DNA of 64,000 nt from an uncultured Eubacteriales bacterium. Its GTDB lineage: Bacteria; Bacillota; Clostridia; Saccharofermentanales; Fastidiosipilaceae. The DNA lies in contig CABKML010000002.1 of assembly GCA_902373515.1 (NCBI GenBank), forward strand, positions 1-64,000. Direction: 5' to 3'. A model generated the notes under the pieces. That model was not told where the DNA came from and searched no databases. It was given only the letters and a program-made list of their open reading frames with translations. Below, piece after piece: positions 51,879 through 62,400 of this stretch. Position 1 is the first letter of the stretch. Every line of letters begins with the position of its first letter. Both the position numbers and the translations under genes were made by a program.

Positions 51879-52659
51879 AACGGCTTATGAAAAAGTGGAA
51901 ATTATCGGCAATTATCCGATTGCCGGCGAAGTTTACGAGTTGACCGTAGCCTGCAAAAGAGAAGTAGAGCCGGGACAATTTTTCATGCTTAAAGCATTCA
52001 GCGACATTAACATGCTGCCCCGTCCCATAAGCATCAACACCTGTACCAAAGATACTTTGACTTTTCAGTATGCAATAGTAGGCAAAGGCACGAAAGAACT
52101 GGCACTCAAAAAAAGCGGCGATTATTTGGAAATCTTGGGCCCTTTGGGCAACGGCTTTCTCCAAGAAGAACTGAATTTACCGCATTTGCCGCAACGAAAG
52201 ATAAAAATAGCGCTGGTCGCCGGCGGTATCGGTATCGCTCCCTTTCGTTATCTCAGCCAAAAATTGGCAGCTGTTAAAAGCAAGTTGCCGTCCGACCTGC
52301 AGGACAATTTACAAGTTGATTTGTACGCCGGATTTAGAAGCGAAGTTTACGGTATTACCGGTATGGAAGAATATGTCGACCATATCCACATTGCCACCAA
52401 TGACGGAACTTGCGGCCATCGCGGCTACATCACCGAAATTTTGCCGGCAGATTACGACTATATTTACGCCTGCGGCCCGACAGTCATGCTGCGCAGCTTA
52501 CAGCAGCAAGCTTTCAAAGGCCAACTGTATCTTTCTTTGGAAAATCGCATGGCTTGCGGCATCGGTGCCTGTTTAGCCTGCAGCTGCCGGACAACAGCGG
52601 GGATGAAAAGAGTCTGCAAAGAAGGCCCGGTTTTTGCGGCAAGAGAGGTGTGTTTATGA
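51868..52659 (+). CDS. pyrK: Dihydroorotate dehydrogenase electron transfer subunit
   Basis: FAD and [2Fe-2S] subunit that passes electrons from PyrD to NAD+. 263 residues. FAD-domain motif LPRPISINTC, NAD-domain VAGGIGIAPFRYLSQ, YACGPTVMLRSL, and the iron-sulfur cysteines in ENRMACGIGACLACSCRT followed by RVCKEGPVF. It starts inside the 3' end of pyrF at ATG 51868 with GAGGAT upstream; its stop overlaps the pyrD start (ATGA). Confidence 0.97.
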   Translation: MAHKTAYEKVEIIGNYPIAGEVYELTVACKREVEPGQFFMLKAFSDINMLPRPISINTCTKDTLTFQYAIVGKGTKELALKKSGDYLEILGPLGNGFLQEELNLPHLPQRKIKIALVAGGIGIAPFRYLSQKLAAVKSKLPSDLQDNLQVDLYAGFRSEVYGITGMEEYVDHIHIATNDGTCGHRGYITEILPADYDYIYACGPTVMLRSLQQQAFKGQLYLSLENRMACGIGACLACSCRTTAGMKRVCKEGPVFAAREVCL

Positions 52660-53555
52660 GTTTGGCAGTAGATATTTGCGGTGTTAAGTTGAAAAATCCG
52701 ATTATCGCCGCTTCCGGCACCTTCGGCTTCGGGCAGGAATACGCCGATTACTTTGATTTGAACGTCTTAGGCGGCATAGCAAGTAAGGGTTTAACTTATT
52801 ACGGCAAGGACGGCAACAGCGGTATTAGAGTCTATGAAACGGCAAGCGGCATTATGAACAGCATCGGCCTGCAAAACCCTTCAGTCGAGACTTTCATCCG
52901 GGAAGATTTGCCTTTCATGCAACAATTTTCGGCTGAAATCATCGTCAATGTCGGCGGTGCGGCCTTGGAAGATTACCTTTTGTCCATCGACCGTTTGCAG
53001 CAAACATCCGTCAGAATTATCGAATTGAATATTTCCTGTCCCAATGTCAAAGAAGGCGGCATGGCCTTCGGCATCAAGTGTGAAAGCGCCTATGAAATTG
53101 TGCGGCAGGTGCGGGCCCATACGGATAAAATCCTGATGGTGAAACTTTCACCCAATGCCGAGAACATCAAAAAGATGGCGCAAACTTGTGTAGAAGCAGG
53201 AGCCGATTGCCTATCTTTGGTTAACACTTTCAACGCTTTGGCGATTGACGTCAAGCGGCGCAAAGCCGTGTTCGACAACATCACCGCCGGCTTATCGGGA
53301 GCCTGCATCAAACCGATAGCCTTACGCATGGTGAGAGAGGTTGCACAAACTGTAAACGTGCCGATTATCGGGATCGGCGGCATCAGAACTTATGAGGATG
53401 CTTTGGAATTTATCATGGCGGGAGCTTGCGCCGTTCAAGTCGGAACAGCCAATTTCCTGGATTTACAGACCATGCCGAAAATTATTCACGGTCTGGAAGA
53501 ATATATGCAAAGAGAGCATTTGACCGACTTAAGTGAAATTAGAGGAATAATATAG
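52656..53555 (+). CDS. pyrD: Dihydroorotate dehydrogenase, catalytic subunit (type 1B)
   Basis: FMN enzyme oxidising dihydroorotate to orotate. 299 residues. NPIIAASGTFGFGQEY, GLQNPSVETF, the catalytic-Cys loop ELNISCPNVKEGGMAFG, MVKLSPNAENI and PIIGIGGIRTYEDALEFIMAGA. The adjacent pyrK shows it is the NAD+-dependent class 1B form. AGAGAGGTG selects ATG 52656; a longer frame from 52410 lies within pyrK and is rejected. Confidence 0.97.
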   Translation: MSLAVDICGVKLKNPIIAASGTFGFGQEYADYFDLNVLGGIASKGLTYYGKDGNSGIRVYETASGIMNSIGLQNPSVETFIREDLPFMQQFSAEIIVNVGGAALEDYLLSIDRLQQTSVRIIELNISCPNVKEGGMAFGIKCESAYEIVRQVRAHTDKILMVKLSPNAENIKKMAQTCVEAGADCLSLVNTFNALAIDVKRRKAVFDNITAGLSGACIKPIALRMVREVAQTVNVPIIGIGGIRTYEDALEFIMAGACAVQVGTANFLDLQTMPKIIHGLEEYMQREHLTDLSEIRGII

Positions 53556-53588
53556 AAAATTTGCCCGCTTAGCGGCGAAGGAGGAATT

Positions 53589-54173
53589 ATGGAACAAGTA
53601 TTGGAGTTGTTGAAAAAAAGTGAGAGCTTACTGGAGGGGCATTTTTTACTGTCTTCCGGCAAGCACAGTAATCGTTATATTCAGTGCGCCAAAGTCTGCA
53701 TGTACCCGGAGCGCATTGCCGCAATCTGCCAAATAATCAAGGGTAAGTTACAGGCGGACAATGTGCAGGTTGATTGTGTTGTCGGACCTGCGATGGGCGG
53801 TATAATTGTCGCTTACGAGCTGGCAAGAGCCTTGGATGTGCGCGCTATGTTCACCGAGCGGGAGAACAATATTATGACTTTGCGCCGGGGCTTCCAAGTA
53901 CATAAGGGCGAGAAAGTGCTGATTGTAGAAGATGTTGTCACCACAGGCAAATCATCTTTGGAGAGTATCGCTGTCTTAAAAGAACAGGGAGCGGAAATTG
54001 TCGGTATTGCATCTATTGTTGATAGAACCAACGGCAAGTTGCAAGCGCCGTATAAGTTGTATCCGGCTATCAGTCTGCAAGTTCAAGCTTACGATGCGAG
54101 CGAGTGTCCTTTGTGCGCAGAGGGGAAATTGCAGTTAGTGAAACCCGGCAGCCGCAAAATGCCTTTAGTTTAA
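53589..54173 (+). CDS. pyrE: Orotate phosphoribosyltransferase
   Basis: Joins orotate and PRPP to form OMP. 194 residues. GHFLLSSGKHSNRYIQCAKV, VVGPAMGGIIVAYELARAL, FTERENNIMTLRRGF and the PRPP motif VLIVEDVVTTGKS are typical. AGGAGG lies 5 bases before the ATG. It ends the operon. A C-terminal CPLCAEGKLQLVKPGSR segment with two Cys is slightly unusual. No clear terminator follows, although the next gene is on the other strand. Confidence 0.97.
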   Translation: MEQVLELLKKSESLLEGHFLLSSGKHSNRYIQCAKVCMYPERIAAICQIIKGKLQADNVQVDCVVGPAMGGIIVAYELARALDVRAMFTERENNIMTLRRGFQVHKGEKVLIVEDVVTTGKSSLESIAVLKEQGAEIVGIASIVDRTNGKLQAPYKLYPAISLQVQAYDASECPLCAEGKLQLVKPGSRKMPLV

Positions 54174-54277
54174 GTACGTTTGTTACTTGTGAAAAAAGTA
54201 TCTCGCTATTCTTCACTTACGTCGCTAAGTACGGCGCTAAGGAGAGAAGGCGGGATGATTTTTTTGCCGGGGAAATT

Positions 54278-55381
54278 TTACAGTGTCGGTGTCGGTAGCG
54301 GCGCAAAAGCCAATAATTGCCCCGGCTGATTTTCCAAGGTGTAATCCGTCACGACTTTGGAGCCGTAGCGCAGGTGCAAATCAACAATTTGAACTTTAAT
54401 CGTTCGACTTTCACTACCGGCCCCCGATTGTTTGTAAAGCATATATAAATGTTCACCCTGTTTATGAGCTTGCACGAAACGGCCGTTCTGTTGCAGTGTA
54501 TACAGCTCTTTTTCCAACTTGCCGGCAGCAGACAGAGGCTGTATTTTGTTGCCGATTAAAAGATGTAGTTTTTCATTGAATTCAAAAAGGGTATCAGCTT
54601 CTTCCGGTAAATAGATTTTTTCGTTTAATTTCAATGTTTCGGAATCATAAATGTGAATTTCTTTATGAATAGCGTTCCTATCTCCGCTTAAACAATATAA
54701 CTTTCCGGCACAGGCTATGACGTCTTTATATTTATGCTCAGCTTCAGTCTCGTAAGTAGTAGCCGTTTTCGCTTGCAAATCTACAACGGTTAAGGCGCAG
54801 GCAAAATTACCGTCATTTTTAACGGCAGCCCCGACAATATATGCTTTTCCCCCGTTGACAACTGCTTTTTGGGCAAATAGCGGAATTACTTTTTGGAAAA
54901 GTAAATTACCCGCTAAATCTTGAACAACCAAAAGGCTTTGATATCCTTCTTTTGTCATATTACCGTTCATTACGGAAATCAATTGGTCCTTGCCGTAGCA
55001 AATGGCTGTTACGCCGCTGTAAGCCGGATTATCAAGTAGATGGAATTGTTTTTGCCCTTTTTCTGTAATTTCCAACAAGTTATTTGCCCGCTCGCCGGCA
55101 AACAAAATCCGCCCGGAAGTTAAAGCAACTTTGCTTATATCCTGTAAGTTCAGCCTTTCTTTGCTGATTAAATCATTTGTGCGACTTATGAGCGAAAGTT
55201 GAGCACCTTTATTAAGCATGCTTGAACTCATTAAATAATAGGCCGGCTTAGGCTTTAAACTCGGAGCGGATAAATTAACGTTTGTCAGGTAACGGTAAGC
55301 AAGGACAGAAACGGCACAGCTTAAAATAAAGAGGACATTTAGTATTATTAACTTTGTTTTAGCTTTTTCAATTTTAGGCAT
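54278..55381 (-). CDS. Hypothetical membrane-anchored protein, possibly beta-propeller
   Basis: The only confident minus-strand gene. 367 residues: one N-terminal transmembrane segment (about residues 11-30, LIILNVLFILSCAVSVLAYR), then an extracytoplasmic part made of repeated short beta units (GRILFAGERANNLLEI, AYSGVTAICYGKDQLISVMN, DVIACAGKLYCLSGDRN) suggesting a propeller-like fold. No family recognised. AAGGAG lies 5 bases upstream on the minus strand. It has its own strong promoter at 55438-55466. It converges with the pyr operon; the 104 bases between them show no evident hairpin terminator. Confidence 0.75.
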   Translation of the reverse strand: MPKIEKAKTKLIILNVLFILSCAVSVLAYRYLTNVNLSAPSLKPKPAYYLMSSSMLNKGAQLSLISRTNDLISKERLNLQDISKVALTSGRILFAGERANNLLEITEKGQKQFHLLDNPAYSGVTAICYGKDQLISVMNGNMTKEGYQSLLVVQDLAGNLLFQKVIPLFAQKAVVNGGKAYIVGAAVKNDGNFACALTVVDLQAKTATTYETEAEHKYKDVIACAGKLYCLSGDRNAIHKEIHIYDSETLKLNEKIYLPEEADTLFEFNEKLHLLIGNKIQPLSAAGKLEKELYTLQQNGRFVQAHKQGEHLYMLYKQSGAGSESRTIKVQIVDLHLRYGSKVVTDYTLENQPGQLLAFAPLPTPTL

Positions 55382-55437
55382 CCCGTTCTCCTTAAAGTCT
55401 CTTTTTCATAGAGAGCCTGCTTAATAAATTTTTATTT

Positions 55438-55466
55438 ATTGTATAAAAGCCTGCAGCAATTGTCAA
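55438..55466 (-). promoter_or_regulatory. Consensus promoter of the minus-strand gene
   Basis: Read on the minus strand: perfect TTGACA (55466-55461), 17-base spacer, TACAAT (55443-55438). Start expected near 55431, about 50 bases upstream of the ATG. Confidence 0.8.
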
Positions 55467-55554
55467 CTAGTTATCGTTTAGCTGTATAAATTTTAGTAAG
55501 CTGAAAACATCAATTGCTAAAGTAAGGTGCACAAGCCGGAATTTTGGCAAGCTG

Positions 55555-55583
55555 TTGATATGTTGTAAAGTATAAGTTACGAT
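55555..55583 (+). promoter_or_regulatory. Promoter of the 55633 membrane-protein gene
   Basis: TTGATA (55555-55560), 17-base spacer, TACGAT (55578-55583), followed by AGGAGG at 55620-55625. It lies back-to-back with the minus-strand promoter, about 90 bases apart. Confidence 0.55.
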
Positions 55584-55632
55584 GATATCATTATTTACAA
55601 GACGGCTGACGCAAAATGCAGGAGGAAAGCTT

Positions 55633-56289
55633 ATGACAGCGACATTTAATTTCAGCAGCAATCTAATCAACTACATCGGCTTAGCCGCTTTATTCACGGC
55701 ATCTTTACTTTTATTGTTGACAGGCGAAAAAATTAAACACCCGTTTCTCTTCCTTATCGGTCTGCACGGGGGGACGAAAATTGCACAAATGACTGTTATC
55801 CTCAGCGGTGTCACGCCTTTTTATAAATATGTCTCGCTTGTGACCGCCGCCCTTCTGGCGGAAGTTATCCTTGTTACATTATTTTGCACATTGGCCAAAC
55901 GTTTGTCTTATGCTTTAGCCGGCGCACTTATGGCTTTTTATCCCTTTTTGCTTTTGCGAAGATTTTGGCCGACGGATTTTCCGGTATATTTCGTACCGTT
56001 TTACGTACCGTTGATGTTATTGGCTTTAATTGGCGCTTATGTGTTTTACAGTCGACCGCAATTGTTGATGTATCTTATGACTTCCTGTTGCGGTACACTG
56101 GGAATTTTTATTGTTTTCTATTCTTTATTTATGCGCTTAAGCCTGAAAAAAGCTGTTGTTTTTGTCGCCGCTTATTCACATGATATGCCTTTGCCATACT
56201 TAGCAGCTTTTTTAGTAATTCTTTTATTAGGCACAATTTTCGGTTACTGCTGTCAAACCGGCCGCATCAAATTGGCCTCTGCAACTTGA
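55633..56289 (+). CDS. Hypothetical polytopic membrane protein
   Basis: No family recognised. 218 residues with about six to seven hydrophobic segments covering most of the length; loops are short. Starts MTATFNFSSNLINYIGLAAL; polar landmarks are LIGLHGGTKIAQMTVIL and RRFWPTDFPVYF. AGGAGG 7 bases upstream selects ATG 55633 over ATG 55582, which overlaps the promoter. It is divergent from the anchored protein at 54278-55381, and the two promoters share a 90-base region, hinting at joint control, but nothing more specific can be said. Confidence 0.75.
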   Translation: MTATFNFSSNLINYIGLAALFTASLLLLLTGEKIKHPFLFLIGLHGGTKIAQMTVILSGVTPFYKYVSLVTAALLAEVILVTLFCTLAKRLSYALAGALMAFYPFLLLRRFWPTDFPVYFVPFYVPLMLLALIGAYVFYSRPQLLMYLMTSCCGTLGIFIVFYSLFMRLSLKKAVVFVAAYSHDMPLPYLAAFLVILLLGTIFGYCCQTGRIKLASAT

Positions 56290-56605
56290 AAATTTCCGGT
56301 GTTACTTCGCTTTCGGCAGACAGCTGGCCGAAGAAATTGACTCGATAGAGCCCTAAGTTTGGGCGCTACAACGATAACTTTACACATTAGATAGTCCGGC
56401 GTAAAAGTTGGGAAATAATCATGTGTTATAATCGCGTAATACAATTGGATTTTTATAGCTTGCCGGCGAAGTAGCGAAATCAAGGAAGCGCAAAAAAAGC
56501 GAACTGCTCAGCTGCGAAACGGCTGACCGACGAACGAAAATAATTGCATCTACATTGAAGCTTACGGCATAATTTGAGGCTTAAAGCATGTAGAACGGAG
56601 CTTTA
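56290..56605. other. Intergenic region upstream of the M20 gene
   Basis: No gene is seen. TATAAT occurs at 56427-56432 with TTGGGA only 13 bases upstream, too close for a normal promoter. The rest contains dispersed short inverted repeats such as AGCTG/CAGCT and no T-tract terminator. Confidence 0.45.
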
Positions 56606-57793
56606 ATGAATAAGGATTATTTATTGCAACTATTACGGAACGAGCAGGAGGCGACTGTCAGCAGACGCCGCTATTTACACGCTCATCCGGAACTTTCATT
56701 CAAAGAAAAAGAAACGGCGGCATACATCACCCGCTTTTACGAAAACTTGGGCTTGCCGGTACAGCACTGCCGTAACAATTACGGTCTGACCGTTTTAATT
56801 GATTCCGGCAAACCGGGTAGAACTTTGGCCTTACGGGCCGATTTTGACGCTCTGCCGATACAGGAAGATACAGGCCTACCTTTTGCCTCTGTCAATCAAG
56901 GGGTTATGCATGCCTGCGGTCATGACGCCCATACAGCTTATTTGATGACTGTGGCTGCCTGCCTGGCGCGAGTGAAAGACAGTTTTAACGGCAAAGTTTT
57001 AATTATTCACCAACCGGCGGAAGAAATGGCTCCCGGAGGGGCCAAAGGGATGATTGCCGAAGGAGTACTTGACGGTGTGGATACGGTTATGGGTTGCCAC
57101 TTCATGAGCACCATGCCTTGCGGTAAAGTTTTCTATCATGCGGGAGCTGTCCAGCATGCCCGTTCCAAATTCACCATTCAAGTTATCGGCAAAGGCGGTC
57201 ATGCTTCCTTGCCGGAAGAGGCGAACGACGCTATTTTAATTGCCAGTGAATTGGTAGTTAATTTGCAAAGTATTATTTCCCGGCGCGTAGCGTCCAAAGA
57301 ATCGGCAGTATTAACCGTCGGCTCTTTTGACGGCAAAGGTCAATTCAACATAATTAAAGATCAGGTAACGCTGGAAGGCGATGTGCGTTCCATGTCGGAT
57401 TATACCTGTCAATTGATTGAAGAGCAGGTCAAACGTATTTGTCACGGGCTGGAAGAAGCGTATGGTTGTACGATTAAAGTTGATTATGTGACAGATTATC
57501 CGGTGCTTGTCAATGATAAGAATGTCACCGGCGAAGTTGTTCGTATTTTGCAGGCGGAACAGGATCTGATACCGGAGATTACGGGAATAGAGGATTGCGG
57601 CGTTTTGAATCCGTCGGAGGATTTCGCATATTTTGCAGCCGAAAGACCCGCTTGTTTCTTCTATATCGGCGCAATGTCGGAAGGTGAAGTGTATCCGCAC
57701 CATCATCCGAAGTTCAGGCTAAACGAAAAATCGTTACAAGTTGCCGCATTGGCTGTCGGCAGTGTTGCTTGGGAATATTTGCAGCAAAAATAA
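56606..57793 (+). CDS. M20-family amidohydrolase (N-acyl amino acid / hippurate hydrolase type)
   Basis: Di-metal hydrolase, 395 residues. HAHPELSFKEKETAAYI, LRADFDALPIQEDTGLPFAS, the metal motif HACGHDAHTAYL (Cys, His, Asp), HQPAEEMAPGGAKGMI with the catalytic Glu pair, the dimerisation domain with GKGGHASLPEEANDAI, and a final His in HHHPKF. The family removes acyl or aminoacyl groups from amino acids and indole derivatives; the exact substrate is not visible. ATG 56606 with GGAG upstream. The antiporter gene follows 18 bases later. Confidence 0.92.
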   Translation: MNKDYLLQLLRNEQEATVSRRRYLHAHPELSFKEKETAAYITRFYENLGLPVQHCRNNYGLTVLIDSGKPGRTLALRADFDALPIQEDTGLPFASVNQGVMHACGHDAHTAYLMTVAACLARVKDSFNGKVLIIHQPAEEMAPGGAKGMIAEGVLDGVDTVMGCHFMSTMPCGKVFYHAGAVQHARSKFTIQVIGKGGHASLPEEANDAILIASELVVNLQSIISRRVASKESAVLTVGSFDGKGQFNIIKDQVTLEGDVRSMSDYTCQLIEEQVKRICHGLEEAYGCTIKVDYVTDYPVLVNDKNVTGEVVRILQAEQDLIPEITGIEDCGVLNPSEDFAYFAAERPACFFYIGAMSEGEVYPHHHPKFRLNEKSLQVAALAVGSVAWEYLQQK

Positions 57794-57811
57794 TTTAGAA
57801 CGGGGAATGTT

Positions 57812-59413
57812 TTGAACCTTTTAATTCTGATTGTTGCGGCTTTACTTGTCGCCAGTGTCCTTTTACAGAAGCTCTTTGTTCGGATCGGCATGCCGGTACT
57901 GTTGGGCTTTATTTTGCTGGGTCTGGCAGTCGGACAGGGAACGCAATTCGGCAATCGGACGGCCGATTATGAACTGGTCGGCAATATCAGCACTTTAGCC
58001 TTAATTTTTATTATGTTTTACGGGGGCTTCGGTACGAATGCCAAACGTTGCCGGCCGATTTTGGCGCAAGCGGTACTGTTGGCAAGTGCCGGCGTTATAT
58101 TGACGGCAGTTTTTCTGGCGGCTTTGTGCTATTACCTATTTCATTGGCACTTTATGCAGGCAGCATTGATGGGCGCGGTTATCGCTTCGACCGATGCCGC
58201 TTCGGTCTTTTCCATTTTACGTTCGCGCCGCCTGAATTTGCGCTACAATACAGCTTCGCTGCTGGAGGTGGAAAGCGGCAGTAACGACCCGACGGCGTAC
58301 ATGCTGACTTTAATTATTTTGTTGTTGGATAAAGAGGGATTTTCCCCGCTCGGCTTGATTAAAATTATTGTTTTGCAGTTATTTGTCGCGGCGGTCGTTG
58401 CCTTTATCTGCAGTCGCTTATCGACTTTTTTGTTGCGTAAAATGGCGCCCGATAGCGATGCCGGCCGTTTGATTTTGACTGTGGGTGTGGCGTTGCTCAG
58501 TTACGCGTTGCCGACAACTTTCGGCGGTAACGGCTTTTTGTGCACTTACTTGTGCGGCTTGGCTCTGGGCAACAATCCGTTAATTGTGAAAAAAGATTTG
58601 GTTACTTTCTGGAACGGCTTTACCGGCTTAGCGCAAGTTACGCTTTTCTTCCTGCTGGGCTTTTTGGCCTCTTTCCCGAAATTGGCGGCCGTTGCCGTCG
58701 ACGCTTTGGCAATTATGCTGCTGTTGACTTTAGTGGTGCGACCGGCGGCTTTGAGTCTGCTGCTTCTCCCGTTCCGCCCGAAATTAGGGCAAATTATTCT
58801 TCTTTCCTGTGCCGGCTTGCGCGGCGCTACGTCGGTTGTTTTCGCTATTATGGTGATGACGGCGGGAGCTATGGGCCAGGAAATTTTTCATCTGACCTTC
58901 TTTATCGTGCTGCTGTCTTTGACTTTGCAGGGCGCATTTTTGCCCCAAGTCGCCAAGTATTGCCGGATGTTGGACGAGAAAGCTGATGTCATGAAAACTT
59001 TTACAGATTATTCGGAGGAGTTGCCTGTTGAATTTATTAAGTTCCGCATTCCGCCGCAACATAAGTGGGCCGGGAAAAAAGTGGCAGAGTTGGTTCTGCC
59101 GCCGCAAACGCTTTTAGTTTATTTGGAGAGAGACGGCGATATTTCGGTGCCTAACGGGCAAACAATGTTACATAGCGGTGACAAGTTGATTTTAGCTGCT
59201 TTGGAGGCGACTCCGATTAAGGGGATTTCTTTGAGTGAAATTAATGTCGGTAAAGGGCATGATTTTGTCGGTAAATCTTTGCGGGAGATTAATGAGACGG
59301 CGAGCGCCACGGCTTTGATTATGTTGGTCAAACGCGGCCGAAAGGTTTTAATTCCGCGCGGCGATACAGTAATACAGGAAGATGACATTTTGATTAAGAA
59401 CACGGCGATGTAG
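57812..59413 (+). CDS. NhaP2-type K+(Na+)/H+ antiporter with regulatory TrkA-C domain
   Basis: 533 residues. The first 390 residues carry about 12 hydrophobic segments of a CPA1 antiporter, with the ion-site motifs ASTDAASVFSILRSR and LEVESGSNDPTAY. About 405-533 are cytosolic, with a TrkA-C/RCK-type region (KKVAELVLPPQTLLVYLERD, HSGDKLILAA, GKSLREINE). Domain order matches NhaP2/CvrA, used for potassium or sodium efflux and pH control. The start is TTG 57812, weakly preceded by GGGGAA. It lies just downstream of the M20 gene, possibly one operon. Confidence 0.9.
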   Translation: MNLLILIVAALLVASVLLQKLFVRIGMPVLLGFILLGLAVGQGTQFGNRTADYELVGNISTLALIFIMFYGGFGTNAKRCRPILAQAVLLASAGVILTAVFLAALCYYLFHWHFMQAALMGAVIASTDAASVFSILRSRRLNLRYNTASLLEVESGSNDPTAYMLTLIILLLDKEGFSPLGLIKIIVLQLFVAAVVAFICSRLSTFLLRKMAPDSDAGRLILTVGVALLSYALPTTFGGNGFLCTYLCGLALGNNPLIVKKDLVTFWNGFTGLAQVTLFFLLGFLASFPKLAAVAVDALAIMLLLTLVVRPAALSLLLLPFRPKLGQIILLSCAGLRGATSVVFAIMVMTAGAMGQEIFHLTFFIVLLSLTLQGAFLPQVAKYCRMLDEKADVMKTFTDYSEELPVEFIKFRIPPQHKWAGKKVAELVLPPQTLLVYLERDGDISVPNGQTMLHSGDKLILAALEATPIKGISLSEINVGKGHDFVGKSLREINETASATALIMLVKRGRKVLIPRGDTVIQEDDILIKNTAM

Positions 59414-59454
59414 ATGTTATATAATATGAAGATACTGGAAGGATATATAAGGAT

Positions 59455-62400
59455 ATGGTTAAGAACAGTTTGAGATGGCAGGCTTTGGTTGTGGCGATCG
59501 CAATGGTTGCAACGACCTATTTGCCTTTTAATAGATTGCTGGCGGAGGAAAATTCGACCGTCAAGCCCAAGTTGCAATTGCAGGATGACAGTATCACTGC
59601 AAGCTTACATGCTGACGGCATGCAAGGCGGCCGAGTGCAGCCTGCTTCTGAGGATAGAAGTGCAAGTCCTGCTGCCGGGCAAAATGCCGCGCAAACGCCT
59701 AACCAAAATCCCGGACAGCCGGGCCAAACTCCGGGCCAACCGGCTCCAAATCCCGGACAGCCTGGACAAACCCCGGGTCAACCGGGCCAAACTCCGGGGC
59801 AGCCGGGTCAAACTCCGGGCGAGCCGGGCCAAAACCCGGGCCAACCGCAGGACAATGACGATCAGGGCAAAGAAGAGGACGAAGAAGAAATCAACACCGA
59901 AAAAGAAGCACCGGAAGTCTACCTTAACCGTCACTTGCCCAAAAATGCCCGCATAATCCCCGGTGACGATCCTGAAACTGTAGAAGAAGCGAACAAACAG
60001 CTGGAAGAACCGCCTGTAGGTCCGACATATTCCTATACCATGAACTTCAAAGCTTACCGCTTGGATAAAATCCAGCCGTTCTATCAACCTTACCGAATAA
60101 CTGTCGGAGAACACGATTCCAATCCGCCCGTAAGCTATCGCTTCGTCTTCCCGGACCTGCAAGGTTACAAAAAACCGCAGGAAGATTTGCAGATGGACTA
60201 CAACTTCATCAAAGCAAAGAACAACAAAACAGAGGACTTCATCTACACTTCAGGCAAACAGAAAGTCAAAATCAAACATACTTTCCAAAGCTTGAACGAT
60301 AAAGAAAAGTTCCTGGAAGATGATACGAAAACTACTTATACCGAAGGCAATATAGGTGCCGAAATTACAGTGCCTTATTTGCCGGAAGATCAGCGCATCG
60401 GCTTTGCCCCCGAAAATGTCGAATTAAAAGTAACCGTACCGGAAAACACGACCGATTTCTTCGTTGAAGTCCGTTACAAACGTGCCGCTTTCGACGTGGT
60501 CTACGACTCTGTCGGCGGTAGCGGTGTACCGGCTCGGCGTTTGTATTTCGGCCAGACAATCCCGCCCATCGCTAAAAATCCGGAGAAAAAAGGTTCCACA
60601 CTTAAAGGCTGGCGCTGCGACAGCGATATTTACGAACTGGACGAATCGGGGAAAATCAAAGTTGATCAGGCAAGCGGCCAACCGAAGAAGCTTTACACCG
60701 CAGGCGACTTGATTCCCGATTTGACCAAGGTGGAATATGCCAATGCCATGCCGGCCAAGAAAATTACTTTCACCGCTGAATGGCAGGAAGCAACCAAGGC
60801 CGATTACACTTTGCAATTTTGGATCGAAAAACCCGACCACGATCCGAATCCCGCTAAATGGCAGGATAATTACCTGTATGCCGGTGCTAAATTGATCAAA
60901 GGCGGTCTTGTCGGCACTGTCCCGCTCTATCGCAACTTCGATAATGAAAGAGGACAGATTCAATTCCCGGGAATTGATCCGGAAGATTTACAGGACAAGG
61001 ACAAGTTCAAACGTTATTACTACCTGAGCGAAGACATGTTCAAAGTTGCCAATCTGAACCAAGCGCAGGAAGTGAAAACTATCGACTCTTCCGGCAACAC
61101 GGTCTACAACGTCATTTATAACCGCCGGGAATATACCTTGGTCTTCGAGCAGCGTTACACTTTGAACGGCGAAGAAACAATACAGCCGACTTTCAGGAAA
61201 AACGGCGTGGAATATGACTGCGTCAACAAACGCTACAAAGTCAAGGCCCGTTTCGGACAGTTTTTACGGAGCTTGTGGCCGTTGGACAGCGAATTGACGA
61301 ACTGGGAACATGATACAGACGGTAAATGGGATGACTATATGTCCCTAGGCTGGACGATCAATATGAAGACAGGCGAGAGAGAATATCGTGATATGCCGCA
61401 TTATCGTCTGACGAAGAAATTTATCGGTCCGAAAACCGCTGAGTTCCTGCGGCACAGTTCTGTTCCCGGTGTCAACGAACAATATGATGAATATACAATC
61501 AGTTTCGGTCTTGATGTTTCTAATCAGAGCGGTAAAGTGGGACCGGTTCATATGGTTTTCTACAAACAGTCACTTGCTGATGCTGTTGCCGGTAACGATA
61601 ATAAGGATGACTTTGTGTCGGATCTGGATATGTATTATGTAAAATCGGACACTTTCAGCGAGGATTATAATTATACACCGCCGGAGCTGCAGGGCTTTAC
61701 GATCGTCTCGTCTGAAGAAACATTAAAATTGGATAAGCTTGATGAGGGTGATCTGGATGAGCTTAAGGGTGATCCGGATGATCCTGATGTTGTTCCTGAA
61801 TTGCCGCCTAACGCGGAGTTCAAGATTCACTTTCTGGGATGTAAGGAAACGGAATATGACGAGAACGGAATTTTGAAGATGCATTATTTGCGCAATAAGC
61901 ATTCTTTGAAGATGTGTTCCGATCCTGCCAAATATAATGATAACGCCTTTTCTCAAAGTGTTGAGGTTTACTATGATCAGCCGTTAGCCGCTTTGGATTT
62001 GGACCACAAGTACAAACCCCAAAGACCGGCAGGAATCCCGAATAATTACGAATTCTTCGGTTGGGCATATGACACCAAAGGCGTCAAGATGGTCAAAGAC
62101 AGTAACGAAAAAATGATCGACTATGATATGTATATCTATGCCATCTGGCGTGATCCGCATATCTGGGAAATGACATTTGACCCTAACGGCGGTACTTTGC
62201 AGGAAATTGACCCTAACAGCCTGTATGAATGTCAGAAGGATGATATCTGCTTATCCGTGCAGAAATTACCGCACGCTGCGCCGACCGACAAACAAATTTT
62301 CAAAGTCCCCGACGGCACGACCATCAAAGACCCGAATTTCGTCCCGCAAAGAGACGGATACACCTTCTTAGGTTGGGAGCATGTGCGCTACGATGCCAAC

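Noticed and set aside
52410-52655. Upstream extension of the pyrD frame
   Set aside because: It lies entirely inside pyrK in another frame; pyrD homology starts at ATG 52656 with AGAGAGGTG before it.
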